A DNA stretch of 64,000 bases from Panorpa germanica (Eukaryota > Arthropoda > Insecta > Mecoptera > Panorpidae): positions 6,097,001 to 6,161,000 of the forward strand of contig OY783220.1 of assembly GCA_963678705.1 (NCBI GenBank), read 5' to 3'. The notes under the pieces were generated by a model. The model searched no databases, was not told the DNA's origin, and saw only the letters and a program-made list of their open reading frames with translations. Of this stretch, positions 1 through 11,766 are shown piece after piece. Made by a program: the position numbers and the translations under genes. Every line of letters begins with the position of its first letter. Position 1 is the first letter of the stretch.

Positions 1-1266
1 GACATTACTAAATATTACTAGAGTTTACCCCCGATTAATTTCATTTTGAATTTAAAATATTTAACTCGTTCTATATAAATTTTACATATATACTAAAAAT
101 ATTTTAAAAAATATACTTTTTTTAACAAAATAAAAAATATTTTCAATTTATGCGTTATTTGACCAACTTGTTTTCAAAATTTGGGATTTTTTTTTTCGAT
201 TCGTAAATAAGTTACCAAAGTTGTTAGTCCATATACAAAATTTCAACTTTCTAGCACAATTCTTACTTTCGGCAAAACTTGCCCCCAAATAAAATTTTGA
301 AATTTGGAATTTTCTTTTATTAATAATATACTTAATTATTCTATAATCCAAAATATGAACTTATCGGGCTCCCGAATGATTTGAACCACCCCTCCTCCCT
401 CTATTTAATATTTTGAATTTTTAATTGTGAAAATTGTCAGCATTAAACACCTTAATACACATGCAAATTTTTAACTTTCTATCTCTTAGAAACTAAAAGT
501 TATACAGCAAAAAGTGCCCATTTTTTTACCAGTTCTTCCAAAATTACGGGTTTCCAGGAAATTCAGGGACGCCAAAAATCTTAGAATTTTTTTCTCTACG
601 AAATAACTGACTACGTTTTCGCGCTGCCATGAAAAATTCACTACCAAACATATAAGATCATAAATATACACCTGGAACATTATAATATAGGATTCGTATT
701 TTTATTTATGTGTACCGTATACCGTGTACGGCGCATAAAAGTTGTTATCAATTACGTCATAATAAACGTCATTGTTTACGTCAAGAGCTGGTGACAAATA
801 CAGACTCTGTCAACCCACTACATTTATTTACAAGTGATTCTTGTAAAACAATTTGTACCACTCAAATGAATAAAATATGTCGGCGAATACGAATACGGAG
901 GCGTAGGTGTGCTGTAGATAGTGACCTGTATTGCTATTGCTAGCCACACACAACTAATATAACACAGAGAGCAACACAGAGGACAGACACCGACACAGTA
1001 CACCAGCAGTTAAATATTAATTACATATGTGTGTTAGTGTTTTTACATGTGTAGTCAAACCTGCGAGAAATGGATTTTAATCCCCTAATAACATCATTAC
1101 GAGTATTGTATAGTAATAGTAATTAATATCGATTTGGTTTAATTAAAAATGTACTTTTATAACCTATAATAAATTTAACGTACGTAAATACAAGTACTAA
1201 GAAAAAAAATGAGAGTATTACATAGAATTGTTATGTATATACAAAAAAGAAAAAAAAAGAAAACCA
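1..1266. other. Non-coding DNA, no gene recognised
   Basis: AT-rich sequence without a supportable gene. Positions 700-1010 are less AT-rich and hold the ACGTCA cluster listed separately, followed by CA/GA-rich sequence (about 955-1010) that could be an untranslated leader. An ATG in a good context at 1070 opens only 18 codons. No splice-bounded exon was found. Confidence 0.5.
754..783 (+). promoter_or_regulatory. Three ACGTCA half-sites at 12-bp spacing
   Basis: ACGTCA occurs at 754-759, 766-771 and 778-783, all in the same orientation and exactly 12 bp apart. ACGTCA is the half-site of the cAMP response element bound by CREB/ATF bZIP proteins. The even phasing within a locally GC-richer stretch is the reason to list it. 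Binding and any target gene are inference; no transcription start or coding exon was identified downstream. Confidence 0.3.
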
Positions 1267-1405
1267 TTAGGCCCTCCCCACGCGAGGCGACTGGTTGCAA
1301 ACCTTAGCCCCGAATCTGCCCGAACCGAATGTGATTGCAACTGTGTTGTTAATGAGAGAACGAACGTAGTTTCCTAAGGTTTGCAACCATGTGCGGAGGG
1401 CCTTA
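1267..1405. mobile_element. Harbinger-type MITE, 133 bp, TTA duplication
   Basis: The element spans 1270-1402 between direct TTA trinucleotides (1267-1269 and 1403-1405). Its ends are inverted: GGCCCTCC at the left and GGAGGGCC at the right. The inversion continues inward through a GGTTGCAAACCTTAG motif matched by CTAAGGTTTGCAACC. A TTA duplication plus ends starting GGCC is the usual signature of PIF/Harbinger. It is far more GC-rich than its surroundings and encodes nothing. Superfamily assignment is inference from the target site. Confidence 0.65.
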
Positions 1406-2075
1406 AGGTAAGTGTTGATTATTCAGCACGGAAAACAGTCAATGCATTAGATTTATTGAATGAAACATAGAAGAGAAGAAGAGCGGAAGAGAAATCATAT
1501 GCAGCGGCATCTGTATGTTTTAATGTATGACTATACAGGGTGTCCCAATCTTCAACGATAAGCGGGCACCAGAGAGTAGTCCTGCTCATGAATACACAAG
1601 AAAAAAAGAAAAAAAAAATGTATCTCATTTTGTTTAGGAACTAGAAAAAAAAAATAAAATATTTTCGAAAATTGAAACACCTTAAGATGTTTTTAACTAC
1701 CATGACCACAATTTTTCTGATTTTTTTTTGTATCGGCAACCTAAATAGCACTGCTATCCACCACAATCATTAAAAATCCCAGAATGCTAGTAGTTTTTAC
1801 ACAAAAATCAATCGAAATTATTTTTTTCCCTAAAATTTTTAAAGATTTTTACTTTCAGTCCACTTTAACTCATCGTGGTGTAAAAAAAAAGTATGAACAC
1901 TACTATGGCAAGTTCTTTTAAAAATTGGCGCAACTCTTCAGGATTCCAAAATGGTATAATACTCCAGGAAAACTAGCAATAAAAAAAAATTATGCATACC
2001 AAAGCATTTCAACGAAGATTGCTTTTTAATTCATCACAGAATTATACGAAAAAATAGAATTGTAAAGTTAAAGAT
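1406..2075. other. Non-coding DNA, no gene recognised
   Basis: AT-rich with several homopolymer A/T runs. A CAGGGTGTCCCAA motif at about 1537 resembles the end of many insect DNA elements, but no matching inverted end was found nearby, so it is not called as an element. Confidence 0.5.
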
Positions 2076-2664
2076 CAGGGTGGCCTAAAGAAATGATTTC
2101 AAATTTCCCTGATAATTCCAGGTTTTCCCGTCAAGTTTCTCGTACTTTTTCCAGATCTCATTTTATCTCATTGCCTTGTTTGGCGTTAATAACTAATTAA
2201 ATACGATTTATTAATATTCGTTAATAAAAAGTAACCGAAATTGAGTAAGGTAAAAATAAGCTAATGACTAGTGTAAACTAGAACAAATTAACTCTTAATA
2301 TTTAATAGATAAAGTTATTGAAGTTATTGATATCAATAACTTGAATTTTAGATAAAAGATTATGCTTGGCTTAAGATTGACTTTTTTGACGTCAATTTTT
2401 TTTTTAATTAGCTACAAGTTTTCTTTTTAAATTTTCTGATTCATTTCATTTTGAATTTTAAATGAAATATAATATACTATATATGAAATAGTTGCTACAA
2501 TCAAATTCCCTGATATTTTTTGAAATTTTCTAAAATTTCTGAAATTTCCTGAAATTTCCTGAAATTTCCTGAAATTCCCTGATATTTTCATGATATTTCG
2601 AGGTTGCAATAAATTCCCTGATAATTCCCGGATTTCCAGGTTTTCCAAGTCTGTGGCCACCCTG
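2076..2664 (+). mobile_element. MITE with CAGGGTGGCCAC ends, copy 1
   Basis: About 590 bp bounded by CAGGGTGGCC at the left and the inverse GTGGCCACCCTG at the right. The same ends and a collinear interior occur at 46206-46836 in the same orientation. Shared interior landmarks are the GATAATTCCAGGTTTTCC segment next to the end and a TCTCATTGCCTT block. It has no coding capacity (the frame at 2427-2660 on the minus strand is chance). Ends beginning CAGGG suggest hAT, but no 8-bp duplication is visible, so the superfamily is open. Confidence 0.75.
2513..2590 (+). repeat. Short tandem repeat, CCTGAAATTT unit
   Basis: Within MITE copy 1 a 10-bp unit of the form CCTGAAATTT is repeated several times (best between 2535 and 2580). 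The equivalent position in copy 2 (about 46735-46780) is much shorter, so the array expanded in this copy after the two diverged. Confidence 0.7.
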
Positions 2665-5600
2665 AAAAAGGTCTTTACCGCCTACTTTTCAAAATGGGAC
2701 CAAAATTAGGTGGAGAGAACAATACCGCCATATCCCATGCCTGTTTTCAACAGAATTGAATGATGAATTAGGACCGTGTGGCACAAGTTGCAGGGACGAT
2801 ACGATAAAATTTTACCCAATTCTTTTCTATAATAATTATCTTATCACTCATGGATCGGACACTTTAGAAGGCACAATAAAAATGTGATAAATTTTTTTTT
2901 ATCCTTTAAAATAGTTATGAGAAGTTTAAATACTATTAGGATTAGCTGATTAAATTAGCCTGATTAAAATATTACATGAATGTAAGGTAGGTAACATTAA
3001 TGTTTTGTGTATTGCGGGATTATACTATCGCCATTTAAACGTCATAATATTCCATATATAATATTACGAATGCAATTAATAAAGTGTAGAAATGAAAAAT
3101 GATTTTATGTTTTAATTAAAAAGTTATTTTAATTATAAATAGTATCGCGTCATTTTAAACACTCTCAATTAATAATTCCTTTGCCAAATTGTTCCAACGG
3201 AATAATGATTAATAACTAGTGACATATTATAGAATAGGAATAAATCAAAATTTTAAGTACGATGGTCAGAAATATATTCAATCATATTAAAGGTTGTTGA
3301 TATTAGGTGAATATATAATACAAACAAACCTACATAAATCATCACCTGTGATTTATAGATGTATTAAAATATAAGCATCTAGTGTTGAATCTAAATAAAT
3401 CAATATTTAAAAATCAGATATATAATTTGTCATTGAGTGAAATTAACTTTTAAAGCATGTGTTTAACATATAAATGTATGAGTAATTTATTTTACTTAAT
3501 TTGTTACACCTTAACGTTTGCAAACGTTTAGTAAAAACTATTTTTTAGTAGATTTAACGACACAGAATTATTTAGATTTTATATAAATTAATGCATATTT
3601 AAAATATCATATCTTTCAAACTACATTAACCCGATTTATGTGCTCCTATTAAATTCAGGCAATCATAGATTGCCACTGGGGAATACATGGTCTTGAAGCC
3701 GGTTAATTGGAACCTCAAGAAAAAAAACTCATTGTGACCGGATACTTAAATTTTGGTAGTAGTTAACCGAACTATGAAATTTATAGTCTTTGCCTTTAGT
3801 GAATGCACAAGTAAATTGACACTAAGCTTAATCAACAAATAACAGAAACAACCAAAAGAATAATAAAATCCTAATAAGAAAGTATTATGCATATTAAGGA
3901 GGTACAGAACGTTAACGTAAATGATGAAAACGTTGAGAAATTTGGAGGGTCGATACAAATAGTTGAAATGCATGCTGTCTCAAAATTCTAGAGACCTAGG
4001 GTTCATAGTTTTCTATTTATACATGATTAAAAATAGTCATTTTCCATACAAATCATAATGTTTAGCTCAATTTCACCACATAATATACTTTCAAAAACTA
4101 GGTTTATATAATAGGCTTAATAGGCTTTCAAAAACTAGGTGTATATAAAATCTTTTCTGTAACTATTGCAAAAAGAAAATTATCAAAAGAAAACATTTAA
4201 GAAACAGTAAATGTAGGTTATAAGCCGGCAACGTTGCAAATGCCAATTTGAGCGGGAAATTCAAAATCGAAATAAATGTTATATAAAATATAACAATTTA
4301 TTGGTGAAAGAACCAAATCACGCATGCGTCAACACACGTAAATTTGCAGCGTTGCAAAATTTATTATTCCTTTTTCAAAATATTTAATTTGTATTTAAAT
4401 TGAATTAATATAACTTTGATATTAATTATAGGTAATTTTTAATTTATGAAACTATTATATGCATAACAAATCATTTTAAAAAGCAAAAAGCAGTTTAATA
4501 GGGAATTGAAAGATTCATTTTCAAAGGTACAGTCCAAATATTTGCTCGTCCCTCATGTACTTCGTATTTTGCATTTCGTATTACCGAGAGATAAACATTT
4601 TGCATTGACGGTATCCGCCATAAAAAGCGAAAGAAGAGCAGAAAGGTGCCTCTCGTCTTAGTAGACCTTAAACTTCCAATATCTCAATTCGTCACTGAGT
4701 TCAGAACTGTTGGCCAGTGACAAATCAAGCATAATTTGGAAAGATTTTAAACAAACAGATAGAACAGATAATTCTTGAAATATTTGTTATTAAAACAAAG
4801 AAGGAAATAGTCCCGAGATATTTAAATATAAGAAAGGTCACTCTGTGACGATTTATAGAGAAACAAAACACATTGACATAACCTTACTATATATGTATAT
4901 CAAAGTTCATTTTAATAACGATGATATACATATATAAGTATTTTATTTACTGTGTAAATATTATTGTATATTAAACAACATTTGCATTCTCAGACTAAAT
5001 CGATTTAATTTAGTGTTAACTATAGAAGTAGGGTGCTTAAAAAGTTTATGAAAATATTAGGTTAGACTTTAGAGTATTTGTTAGTAGTTATGAAGAACAG
5101 TTATGAAGAAATTTTAGGATTTGTAATATAAATAATTCTGTTATCAGAAGTGGGATTTTTCTTAATCTTTGTCAGATTGCAACCAATATATGTGTGTTGA
5201 TTTACTACTATTTTAAAATGAATAAAAATATAACAAATACAAAATAATACAAAAATAAACTTCAATTATTAATAAACAAAAATAGAAAAAAAATGACGAC
5301 AAATAATGAGTCACTTAAATTGGTTATACAATCAGAACGATTTTTATTTCAACGTGATGTATTTTTGTGACACATAAAACAAAAATTGAAACAATTTCCG
5401 GAATTAAATATAGACCAATATACGTAACTCAACAATAGCAGTGATAATATCCTAGATAAAAATAGGTATATGACAAACATGAATGTTGTAGAGAAGTCCT
5501 ACGTCTTTTTTTAGTATCTACAGCACAATCAATGACACGCTTGTGCGTCAACCCAATTAAAATGGTTCGCTGTAGATGCTGTCACCAGCATGCCAACCGT

Positions 5601-6024
5601 TGGATGTATGTTCAAGACATAAAAGAAACAAGGATATCAGAAGTATGGGTATAATTGTTTATCATTACCATTATGGTTCACTTTAAACATAAATAGAATT
5701 TCCAAGAATCGAACATTTTCCTGTATTTACCTCTATAATTAATTATACCTATACTTAAATAACGAATTAGATAATCAGACTCAAAACACGGTGACAATTT
5801 TCTTAAAAATATAATCCTCATGATAGGTTATACAAATCTTGCTCAGAGAATCACAACCAATATGGGGCGTCTACAGCAAATTTAAAAAAAACGCTAAGTG
5901 ACAAATTTTGAAAATTTGAGATAACCAGCGCAAACGATAGAAGATGTACTAGACTATTTAATGGGACAGAGATATAAGAATTCTAAAACCTACTGAACCA
6001 AAACCTATACGATCTTAATTTTAA
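2665..6024. other. 3.4 kb of non-coding DNA, no gene recognised
   Basis: No coding exon is supported. Small items: a 16-bp palindrome AACGTTTGCAAACGTT at 3513-3528, and a direct repeat of CTTTCAAAAACTAGGT near 4088 and 4127. The short frame at 3746-3973 (minus) is low-complexity AT translation. Confidence 0.5.
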
Positions 6025-6267
6025 ACTCGTTTTCTGAAGAATTTTACTTTTGTCACATACAATCCCTTTGCATTTAGACGCCTCATATGTGAACAATGTA
6101 ACAGCCCACTAACGGTAAAGCATATAATTCTTCGATGCTCAAGGTACTCGTCGCACAGACAAGAATGTAATATGCTTAAGGAATATAGGCTGATATTTGC
6201 AAGCAAGGAAAGTCTGAAAAACCTTATTGACTTTATCAATAAAACAAATTTAATCTCTTTATTTTAA
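6025..6267 (+). pseudogene. LINE ORF2 C-terminal relic
   Basis: This is a remnant of the extreme C-terminus of a non-LTR retrotransposon polyprotein. Read in the frame ending at the stop 6265-6267 it gives a zinc-finger-like C-x2-C-x8-H-x4-C pattern (LICEQCNSPLTVKHIILRC), then a basic/aliphatic tail ending DFINKTNLISLF. That pattern is the conserved tail of insect I/Jockey/R1-type ORF2 proteins, where it follows the RNase H domain. The frame is closed upstream by a stop at 6022-6024, so endonuclease and reverse transcriptase are absent: a 5'-truncated insertion or decayed fragment. No poly(A) tail or target duplication is visible. The opposite-strand frame here is a shadow. Confidence 0.75.
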
Positions 6268-6758
6268 GTACTGATACTCGTGTCTATAAGTTGTAAATGT
6301 ATATATTGTTTTAAGTGCTAATTGTTTAATCTATTGAAAATGTTCTTAAATAAATCTCAAAAGTATAAGCTTAGTGCACTACGAATATAAGATAATCGAA
6401 GCGGTTAGTCCCAGTTGAAAACTTTTGTGCAAGTGGAGTCTTATTATTTTCACACACAACCAAATAGCATTGATATGTATTTATACACATACATCCATAG
6501 TAATACAGATATGATCGTGACAACATAGCTTTAGGGGTATTGCACATCAAGTTTGCGTTCAGTAACACAGCGTCGTCTTCATTAAACGAATATTTCGTAG
6601 TAATATAAAAGCGTTGTTGCCACATCGCTTTCTTAAATGTAATCTTTGTTAATCTAGGATTCTATCTAGTGTACTGATAGTGGAATCTGTGACAATTCTA
6701 TCTAGTGTACATTTGTCGCAGATATCATTTCTATATTTATTTTTAAGAAATAAGTGTG
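6268..6758. other. Non-coding DNA, no gene recognised
   Basis: AT-rich. It holds a direct repeat of ATTCTATCTAGTGTAC at about 6659 and 6697. The minus-strand frame at 6371-6625 shows no recognisable domain. Confidence 0.45.
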
Positions 6759-6761
6759 TTA

Positions 6762-7125
6762 TGCCGGTTGTATATCAAAGAGACAGTTTTGTTTTATTTT
6801 GAAACAGTTCAGTTTTTCGAAAACAGACTGTTCACATTGAATAGACTGGTTTTGTTTCTAATGTTTTTCTGTGTGTCCTATAAAAAAGTCCGACGAACAT
6901 GACATACCAATTAGAAAAAAACGGAAATATTGGGTCAGTTCTCTATTGAAAAGGAGAGTTCATTGTGGCACAGAAGAATTATTGTATGATTTAAGTACTA
7001 ACGAGATTGGGTTAAATAAATGGAGAATTGAGATCCTCTTTTCACAACTTTTTATAACAATGTCAAGTACTGATTTCGAACAGTTAATTAATTTGGTAAA
7101 AAATAATAAAATCGCTTAGAAAAAT
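6762..7125 (+). mobile_element. PIF/Harbinger element, left end and 5' part
   Basis: A TTA (6759-6761) is followed by TGCCGGTTG..AAAGAGACAGTT, the same terminal repeat that bounds the MITEs at 33981-34368 and, at its right side, 7891-8255. The next ~100 bp, with TTTTGTTTTATTTT, CAGTTCAGTTTTTCGAAAAC and CTGTGTGTCCTATAA blocks, is shared with both MITEs. After about 6885 this copy alone continues into transposase-like coding sequence. The right end is not found, so the element is broken at about 7125. It is the probable parent type of the two MITEs. Confidence 0.7.
6871..7119 (+). pseudogene. HARBI1-like transposase, N-terminal relic
   Basis: An 82-codon frame resembling the region just before the DDE nuclease domain of Harbinger transposases (HARBI1 family, which cut and join transposon ends). 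What can be seen: a basic start RKKRKYWVSSLLKRR, a GTEELLYDL segment, and FITMSSTDFEQLINLV near the C-terminus. The last corresponds to the F-R-M-S-x-x-x-F-x-x-L-L-x-x-[IV] motif of the family. The frame ends soon after, where the conserved G-P-x-I and the whole catalytic DDE domain should follow, so about 80% of the protein is missing. The first ~13 residues read through non-coding terminal sequence shared with the MITEs, so the ATG at 6871 is probably not the original start. Identity is from motif recall, not from a search. Confidence 0.6.
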
Positions 7126-7890
7126 ACTATATTCCAAAATATGATTAAATAAATTTAAAAATGCTCATATGAATATTATTTATAAACCAGAAAGTCAAAT
7201 ATTATCACTTTAAAATAACATCCCCTAAATGTCTGAATTGGAATTCAAGATAACGGCTAGCTTTTGAATGACCGCTACAAAACGATCGGTTGTATAAGCT
7301 TCTTACGCATACAAACATTTAACCTAATACATACATCCATAAGCTTGTATACACATTTGTGGCAACTTCTGTCAAATAAAATGTATTATTTTATATATAT
7401 ACACTGTATAAGTGGTCGAAACCAGGAAAATGGGGTAGGTTTTTATCATTAAAGTCAAAACGAGTAAACGCCGCTAAAGTATTACATGCAAAACAGTAAT
7501 CGGACAAGTTATATTAAATATGTATATAATATTAATTATTTAAAGATAAGAAATATTATACAAATTAAATGTAATAAAATATTATATAATAAAAAATTAT
7601 AGGGTTGATATTCTTTGCGTGTGCATACTTAAGTGAATCACTTAAACAATTTAAAAGTAGCCGTATACACTTTAAGTACATAAACGTATATTTTAACAAC
7701 TTTATAAATATTTTACGTAATGATATGATTATTGTGCTTTTTAATAATAATACTACACTGTAATAATAAGCAAATAAATGTAAGAATCAGGTATATTAAT
7801 TATAATGTTTATTAAAGAATGTATTAAAATTAATAGAATTTTACAAAACAAATGCACTTGTATATTATGCAAATTAATATAAGGGATCTG
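7126..7890. other. Non-coding DNA, no gene recognised
   Basis: Very AT-rich, no repeats or coding signals recognised. The 62-codon frame at 7264-7452 has no recognisable feature. Confidence 0.45.
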
Positions 7891-8258
7891 AAAAACATGT
7901 TTTGTTTTATTTTAAAACAGTTCTGTTTTTCGAAAACAGACTGAACAGTCTGGTTTTGTTTTTAGTGTTTTCCTGTGTGTCCCATAAAAGAAATAAACAT
8001 GATAAACAATAACTGACAAGCGCAAATCTTTACTAAAAACAAAACCAAAGCAGACTAAAAAAAACAACAACAAGCGTTTGTTTTCCTTTGGTATTACCAA
8101 CTGCAGATGAGAATGTGTTTTGTTTACTAAAACAGCAACAAAAGGCAAAAATGTTTTAAGAACTGTCTCTTTGGTGTAAACATTGGTGTTTTTGTTCAGA
8201 AAATCAAGTTTTTGTTCGTGTTTTATTGAACTGTCTCTCTGGTGTTAAACGGGCATAA
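7891..8258 (+). mobile_element. Harbinger-derived MITE, left end missing
   Basis: This copy is collinear with the complete element at 33981-34368 from the AAACATGTTTTG block onward. It ends in CTGTCTCTCTGGTG..AACGGGCA followed by a TAA target trinucleotide (8256-8258). The left terminal repeat is absent: sequence 5' of 7891 has no TGCCGGTTTCACAC motif. It shares terminal blocks with the transposase-bearing copy at 6762 but has a different, non-coding interior. Frames on the minus strand (7912-8148, 8204-8422) are not genes. Confidence 0.7.
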
Positions 8259-9579
8259 TCTGTTACAAATCTAAAGATAAACAGGTTGGTATGACTCGTA
8301 TCAAACGCTTTGAATTTAACGTGTGAAACATGGAAGGAATGAGAAGAGTTAGGGAAGACGTATGAAATAATATCTAAGGATCTACCGTGAAAATAACTGA
8401 GTTTATTCCAACCATAGTACATTCATTTCATAATAAAACTACCTTTCACTCCCACTACCCTTTTCTTCTACGATTCATTCAATAAAATTGGTGGCTGTTA
8501 GTTTCAAAGAGTCCAATGTTTCAGATGCCCATGCCTCATTGATTACATAGTTAAATAAGGAAAAGAAATGTTTGTCAGAAGAAAAAATAGTTAATTTCAG
8601 TCAATTGATATGCTGATTTAAAAAAATAATAATTTTATAGTTATCATAATTATTTTTAAGCCGTCTTGGATAATATATTTCTTCTTATTTCTTATAGCTT
8701 TGATAATTAATTTGAACCAAAAGAAATTCTTAAGGTTAATTTGAATGAAATTATTCATAATATCATAACACCAACTTTAGTAGTTTCTCCATAAACATAC
8801 TTACATATATTAAAGGTTTATTTAATATAAAAACATAACTTTTACGTAAAAAAATGTCATCTAAATATAATGTTGAAGAAACTACCTATTTGGGATTATT
8901 AAAATCTTAAGAATACTTTAACAATTAATAAAGTTTAAAAGGATCTTTTTCAAATATTTGTTAGAGAAAACTTTAATCTTTTTAAATAAAATTAATACTA
9001 GGTCTATAGTTTAAATCAAATGTCATTAATTTTGTGTTTATCGAGTAATTCACAGATGTTATTAGTATGTAATATAACAATAAAATTATTTTAAACAAAC
9101 TTTAGAAACATTAGTACAGAATATACACAAATTTCCGAATATTTACCTAAACATTTAGAAAGCTTCTACAAGGGTTGAAATATAATATATGTTCTTATTG
9201 TATCTATTAGCCTCCGAAATAACCTCTAGCCGTTAGAAACCAATTTACTTGAATCTTAAAGTTATCTTTCCTGTAATCTACAATCGCAAGGGTGTAAGTC
9301 TTGATAGATCCTCTTTAAGGGCAACATAAGCATCATAAAACAAATCATTTACGTTTTATACGACAGCAAAGAAGAAGAAGAATGAGAAGAAGAAGAAATC
9401 ATAAAAATCATAGATGTATTCCGCATTAAAGATCAATACAAACACCTTTCCCAAATGTTGTTTTAACTGACCTATGTCGAAAATAATCGAAGCTCGAAAT
9501 GATAAAAGCTATCCACCATCTTAAGCGGAAATATATATGTGTGTGGGTGTATATATATTTGAGAGTAAATGGAAAGAGA
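8259..9579. other. Non-coding DNA, no gene recognised
   Basis: AT-rich sequence. A GAAGAAGAAG-type purine microsatellite lies at about 9369-9398. Nothing else is recognised. Confidence 0.45.
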
Positions 9580-9765
9580 GTGAGACGGCTTTTCACGCAG
9601 TCTAACGCACGGGCTGTTCCGACTTACCCGATGCAAGTCGATCGATACCGCCCAACCCCACCCCTACCCTCGCCCACTGAACGACGGAGGTATCGAGGCA
9701 TCCGCAACCCCACCGCCCCCACCCAAACCAACATAGGGAAAGCGACGCATTGCGAGAGAGCTTAA
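9580..9765. promoter_or_regulatory. Isolated GC/CpG-rich island
   Basis: About 185 bp with well over 50% G+C and many CpG dinucleotides, for example in GTCGATCGATACCGCC and AAAGCGACGCATTGCGAG, set in DNA of roughly 30% G+C. It is not flanked by inverted repeats and matches no other repeat in the window. In insects such islands often mark promoters or first exons. The + frame 9499-9765 and a minus-strand frame starting near 9753 both cross it, but neither gives a recognisable protein. A GTAAGT lies on the minus strand near 9625. The promoter reading is inference; a captured GC-rich fragment or a decayed exon are alternatives. Confidence 0.35.
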
Positions 9766-11603
9766 TGTTATGTTACTGTTTCAAATTTTATTGAGTATAT
9801 TTTTAGACCTAACAGCATTTTAAATAAACTATATATTCTAGTTATTGTTAATTATATTTAAATTACAAACTAGAGTAGTTAATTAGTAAATTAATATTTT
9901 ATTAAACACAATATGGTTGATTGAATGAATAAATACTCGTATCTCAACAACAAATGCAATGGACTTTGATCCTCTGTTATTTTTGCATTTATCTAAATAT
10001 AAATATCATAATTATACCGTCTGCGATGATCCCACCATAATGTTGACTGACAGGCTATATTTATGAAGAAGTTTTTATCGAGTTTAACACGCATAGGTTA
10101 TTTCCTTTTATAAAACATATGGAGAAAAGATTGAAAGAACTAGTCTCTCCCTATTCTTTATCATTCACTTTTCTTCTTTATCGTCAAGATCAAAAGGGAA
10201 GACTAAATTTTGCGCTATATTTTTAATTAACACTCCTCTTCAATAATTAAGTATTGAGACATGTTAAGCTAGTTCATTTTTCAACAAAATTTTAATAAAT
10301 TTAAATATGTAACATTTGAAATGTTTTGACCAGCTGTGAAGCGAGATGAATTATCAATTAACATGAAGGAAACATTCTACAGATTTAAAGAATAAACCGA
10401 CATATTCTAGAACAATGAATAAAAAAAGTTTTGAATGTTTTTTTGACTGTTTGACCAGTTAACAAAAAATATGTAAAGGTTTTACGTTGATATTTCGCAA
10501 CTTGGAAATGTATTTCCAATGTATTGGAAATGTATCATTACAACTTGTCATGATTTGCGTTGTAATACCCAGATAGAAATTTGTCTTGAAATGCTGTTTA
10601 TAGTTCCTACTTCTTATATAGAAACTGTCTTGCAGTGCAAAATTAACTTATGATTCATTTTCTATCTGGGAATATATAACTTGCATTGCAGTGGGTAGCG
10701 TTGCCATATTATTCATCTACAATATGATTGTATTTAATGTGCATAGCTATATTAAAGCTTACATGTACTGAGTACAATCTCCGAAAAAAATCAAATAATA
10801 TCCTGTATGTATGTAATGTTTATACCTAATATTAAGCTATACTTTTGCTAGATTGCTACTAGTAAACTACCTAAAGTCTAGATACATTAGGAATTTTATA
10901 TATACTACCAATGATTCCAATGAATTCGAGTAAATTAATAATTAAAACAATGTTTTAATTATTCCTTGTCGTTTATTTTTATCAGTGTGGTTTAAGTTAA
11001 TATATGTATTTACTGTTGGGATTTTTTAAAAATGAAATTCTATCGGAATAAAAATCTATTACCCCGTGGATCTTTTACCGATCTAAAAGCAATTGCATGT
11101 GTAAAAGATACAAAAAACATTGCCAAAGGAATGGTTGTATGCTAGAAGCGAATATTTCAACATTTTTATATCTCACAAATAAGTACGATGTATTAGCTTT
11201 ATAATAAATTAAAAAAATAAGAAATTATCCAATTATTTTACGATTTATTCATAAAACAAAACAGTCATCTCCTATTGAAACATTATTAATTTAAGTTGAG
11301 ACCGCTTATAGTGTTACATTATGTGCAGTATGTAGTTGCGAAAAGTTTCTGCAAAAGAAACGCATGGGAAAACTTTTAGGATTTGTTTAAATTCTACGGG
11401 AAACAACCACCAAAAAACGTAAATATTTGTAAATTAATGAACAAGCACTCTTAAAAAAATTAAGATCCAAATATATTAGTTTTCATAACAAATTCAGACA
11501 AAAATTCATCTTAAAAAAAGTAATAACGAATTCTTAATTTTAATACGCATTTCTCTATTAAATTTGTATTGTGTTAAATATTTATCAATGTAGAGTAATT
11601 AAA
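9766..11603. other. Non-coding DNA with one small MITE
   Basis: No gene recognised. The only structured item is the small inverted-repeat element at 10568-10670, listed separately. Confidence 0.45.
10568..10670. mobile_element. Short MITE, CCCAGATAGAAA ends
   Basis: About 103 bp bounded by CCCAGATAGAAA and its exact inverse TTTCTATCTGGG. The left end (CCCAGATAGAAATTTGTCT) matches, with two changes, the inverted right end of the sequence at 27357-27433, so this is a family and not a chance hairpin. No target duplication was resolved and there is no coding capacity. Confidence 0.5.
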
Positions 11604-11766
11604 TATAGTTCAAATTACGAGAGTTCGGTAGCGACTCATATTTTAAACAAGTTGTGAGGTATAAACTGCCGATATAACTTATAGATTACAAAATTATAGA
11701 TTTATACCGTTCTTATAACCTCTTTTAAGTATAAGTCGAAGCCGAACTATCGTGATTTGGACTATA
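11604..11766. mobile_element. TATAGTTC-family MITE, copy 1
   Basis: A 163-bp element with TATAGTTCAAATTACGAGAG at the left and its inverse (CGTGATTTGGACTATA) at the right. The inversion extends past 30 bp (..TTCGGTAGCGACT / AGTCGAAGCCGAA..). Other members lie at 27030, 54853, 55845 and 60455; this copy and 60455 are closest in interior. The terminal TA is compatible with a TA target as in Tc1/mariner, but this is not proven. Confidence 0.8.

Noticed and set aside
1537-1560. CAGGGTGTCCCAA motif as a transposon end
   Set aside because: No inverted partner or target duplication found in the following 2 kb.
6021-6239. 72-codon minus-strand frame
   Set aside because: It is antisense to the LINE ORF2 relic, whose C-x2-C..H..C motif on the + strand explains the open frame.
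9499-9765. 88-codon + frame over the CpG island
   Set aside because: The proline/arginine-rich translation follows from base composition; no family match recalled. The island is listed, the protein is not.
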